Below, piece by piece: positions 63,829 to 64,000 of a stretch of 64,000 nucleotides of DNA (within the stretch, counting starts at the first letter, position 1; each line of letters opens with the position of its first letter). The stretch lies in the NCBI GenBank assembly GCA_963921195.1, contig OY992539.1, forward strand, positions 215,060,314-215,124,313. Direction: 5' to 3'. A program made the position numbers and the translations under genes. The notes under the pieces are model-generated. The model was not told the DNA's origin. It saw only the letters and a list, made by a program, of their open reading frames with translations, and did no database searches. This stretch comes from Pegoplata infirma. Lineage: Eukaryota; Arthropoda; Insecta; Diptera; Anthomyiidae.

Positions 63829-64000
63829 TATACCCTCCAACCACAGTATGGGGGTATACTCACTTTGTCATTCCGTGTGTAACGTATCGAAATATCAGTT
63901 GGGGACCCCATAAAGTATATATATTATTGATCAGTGATCGATTTTAAGACATTCTAGCGATGTCCGTCCATCCGTCTTTCCGTATGTCTGTGGAAGACAC
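63829..64000 (+). mobile_element. mini-me-like element (type A), cut by the window end
   Basis: Head TATACCCTCCAACCACAGTA, TGGGGGTATACTCACTTTGT, CATTCCGTGTGTAACGTATC, ACCCCATAAAGTATATATAT, ATCGATTTTAAGACATTCTA, GCGATGTCCGTCCATCCGTC. The AACCACAGTATG version of the head is shared with 7341-7433 and 51061-51156. Confidence 0.88.

Overview
This window looks like strongly AT-rich, non-coding DNA from a higher fly (Diptera, probably a calyptrate such as a blow fly, flesh fly or house fly relative). The main evidence is about a dozen copies or fragments of a mini-me/DINE-like element: a head beginning TATACCCTCC or TATACCCTAC, a (TA)n stretch, a (GTCY)n microsatellite and a tail ending ...ACTTG. 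Elements of this type are known from dipterans. I found no protein-coding gene that I can defend. The longest open frames are about 60-130 codons, made of low-complexity or repeat DNA, and none carries a recognisable domain. I found no rRNA, functional tRNA, CRISPR array or bacterial-style gene organisation. The window is best read as an intergenic desert, a very large intron or pericentromeric-type DNA.

Layout. 1-3.2 kb: a ~145-bp tandem repeat with a 16-bp minisatellite amplified inside it. 3.6-7.4 kb: nested AT-rich inverted-repeat elements, then a 1.9-kb palindrome. 7.7-11.4 kb: mini-me-like elements, one split by another transposon. 12-18 kb: a 35-bp repeat array split by a 3.3-kb long-inverted-repeat element that itself carries two further insertions. 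19.6-24.5 kb: dispersed repeats, a tRNA-derived SINE and several MITEs. 24.5-34.2 kb: mini-me-like body repeats, two 18-bp minisatellites and hAT-like and TNA-target elements. 35.3-41.2 kb: three composite inverted-repeat elements or arrays, including a ~460-bp tandem repeat. 42-50.6 kb: many mini-me copies within a ~1.75-kb tandem duplication. 51-57.3 kb: degenerate repeats and a second array of the first 145-bp family in the opposite orientation. 57.3-64 kb: nested MITEs, two pogo-like elements in opposite orientation and a mini-me-like element cut by the window end.

The window records layered transposition by non-autonomous elements. Target-site duplications are readable for many of them: 8 bp for hAT-like elements, TTA/TAA/TCA for a group of long-inverted-repeat elements, TA for Tc1/mariner/pogo-like elements and 13 bp for the SINE. 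Several insertions can be checked against an uninterrupted copy elsewhere in the same window. The least explained signal is a short motif close to GCATACTTTTAGGC. It occurs about 18 times, on both strands, almost only in the stretches that no repeat family explains.
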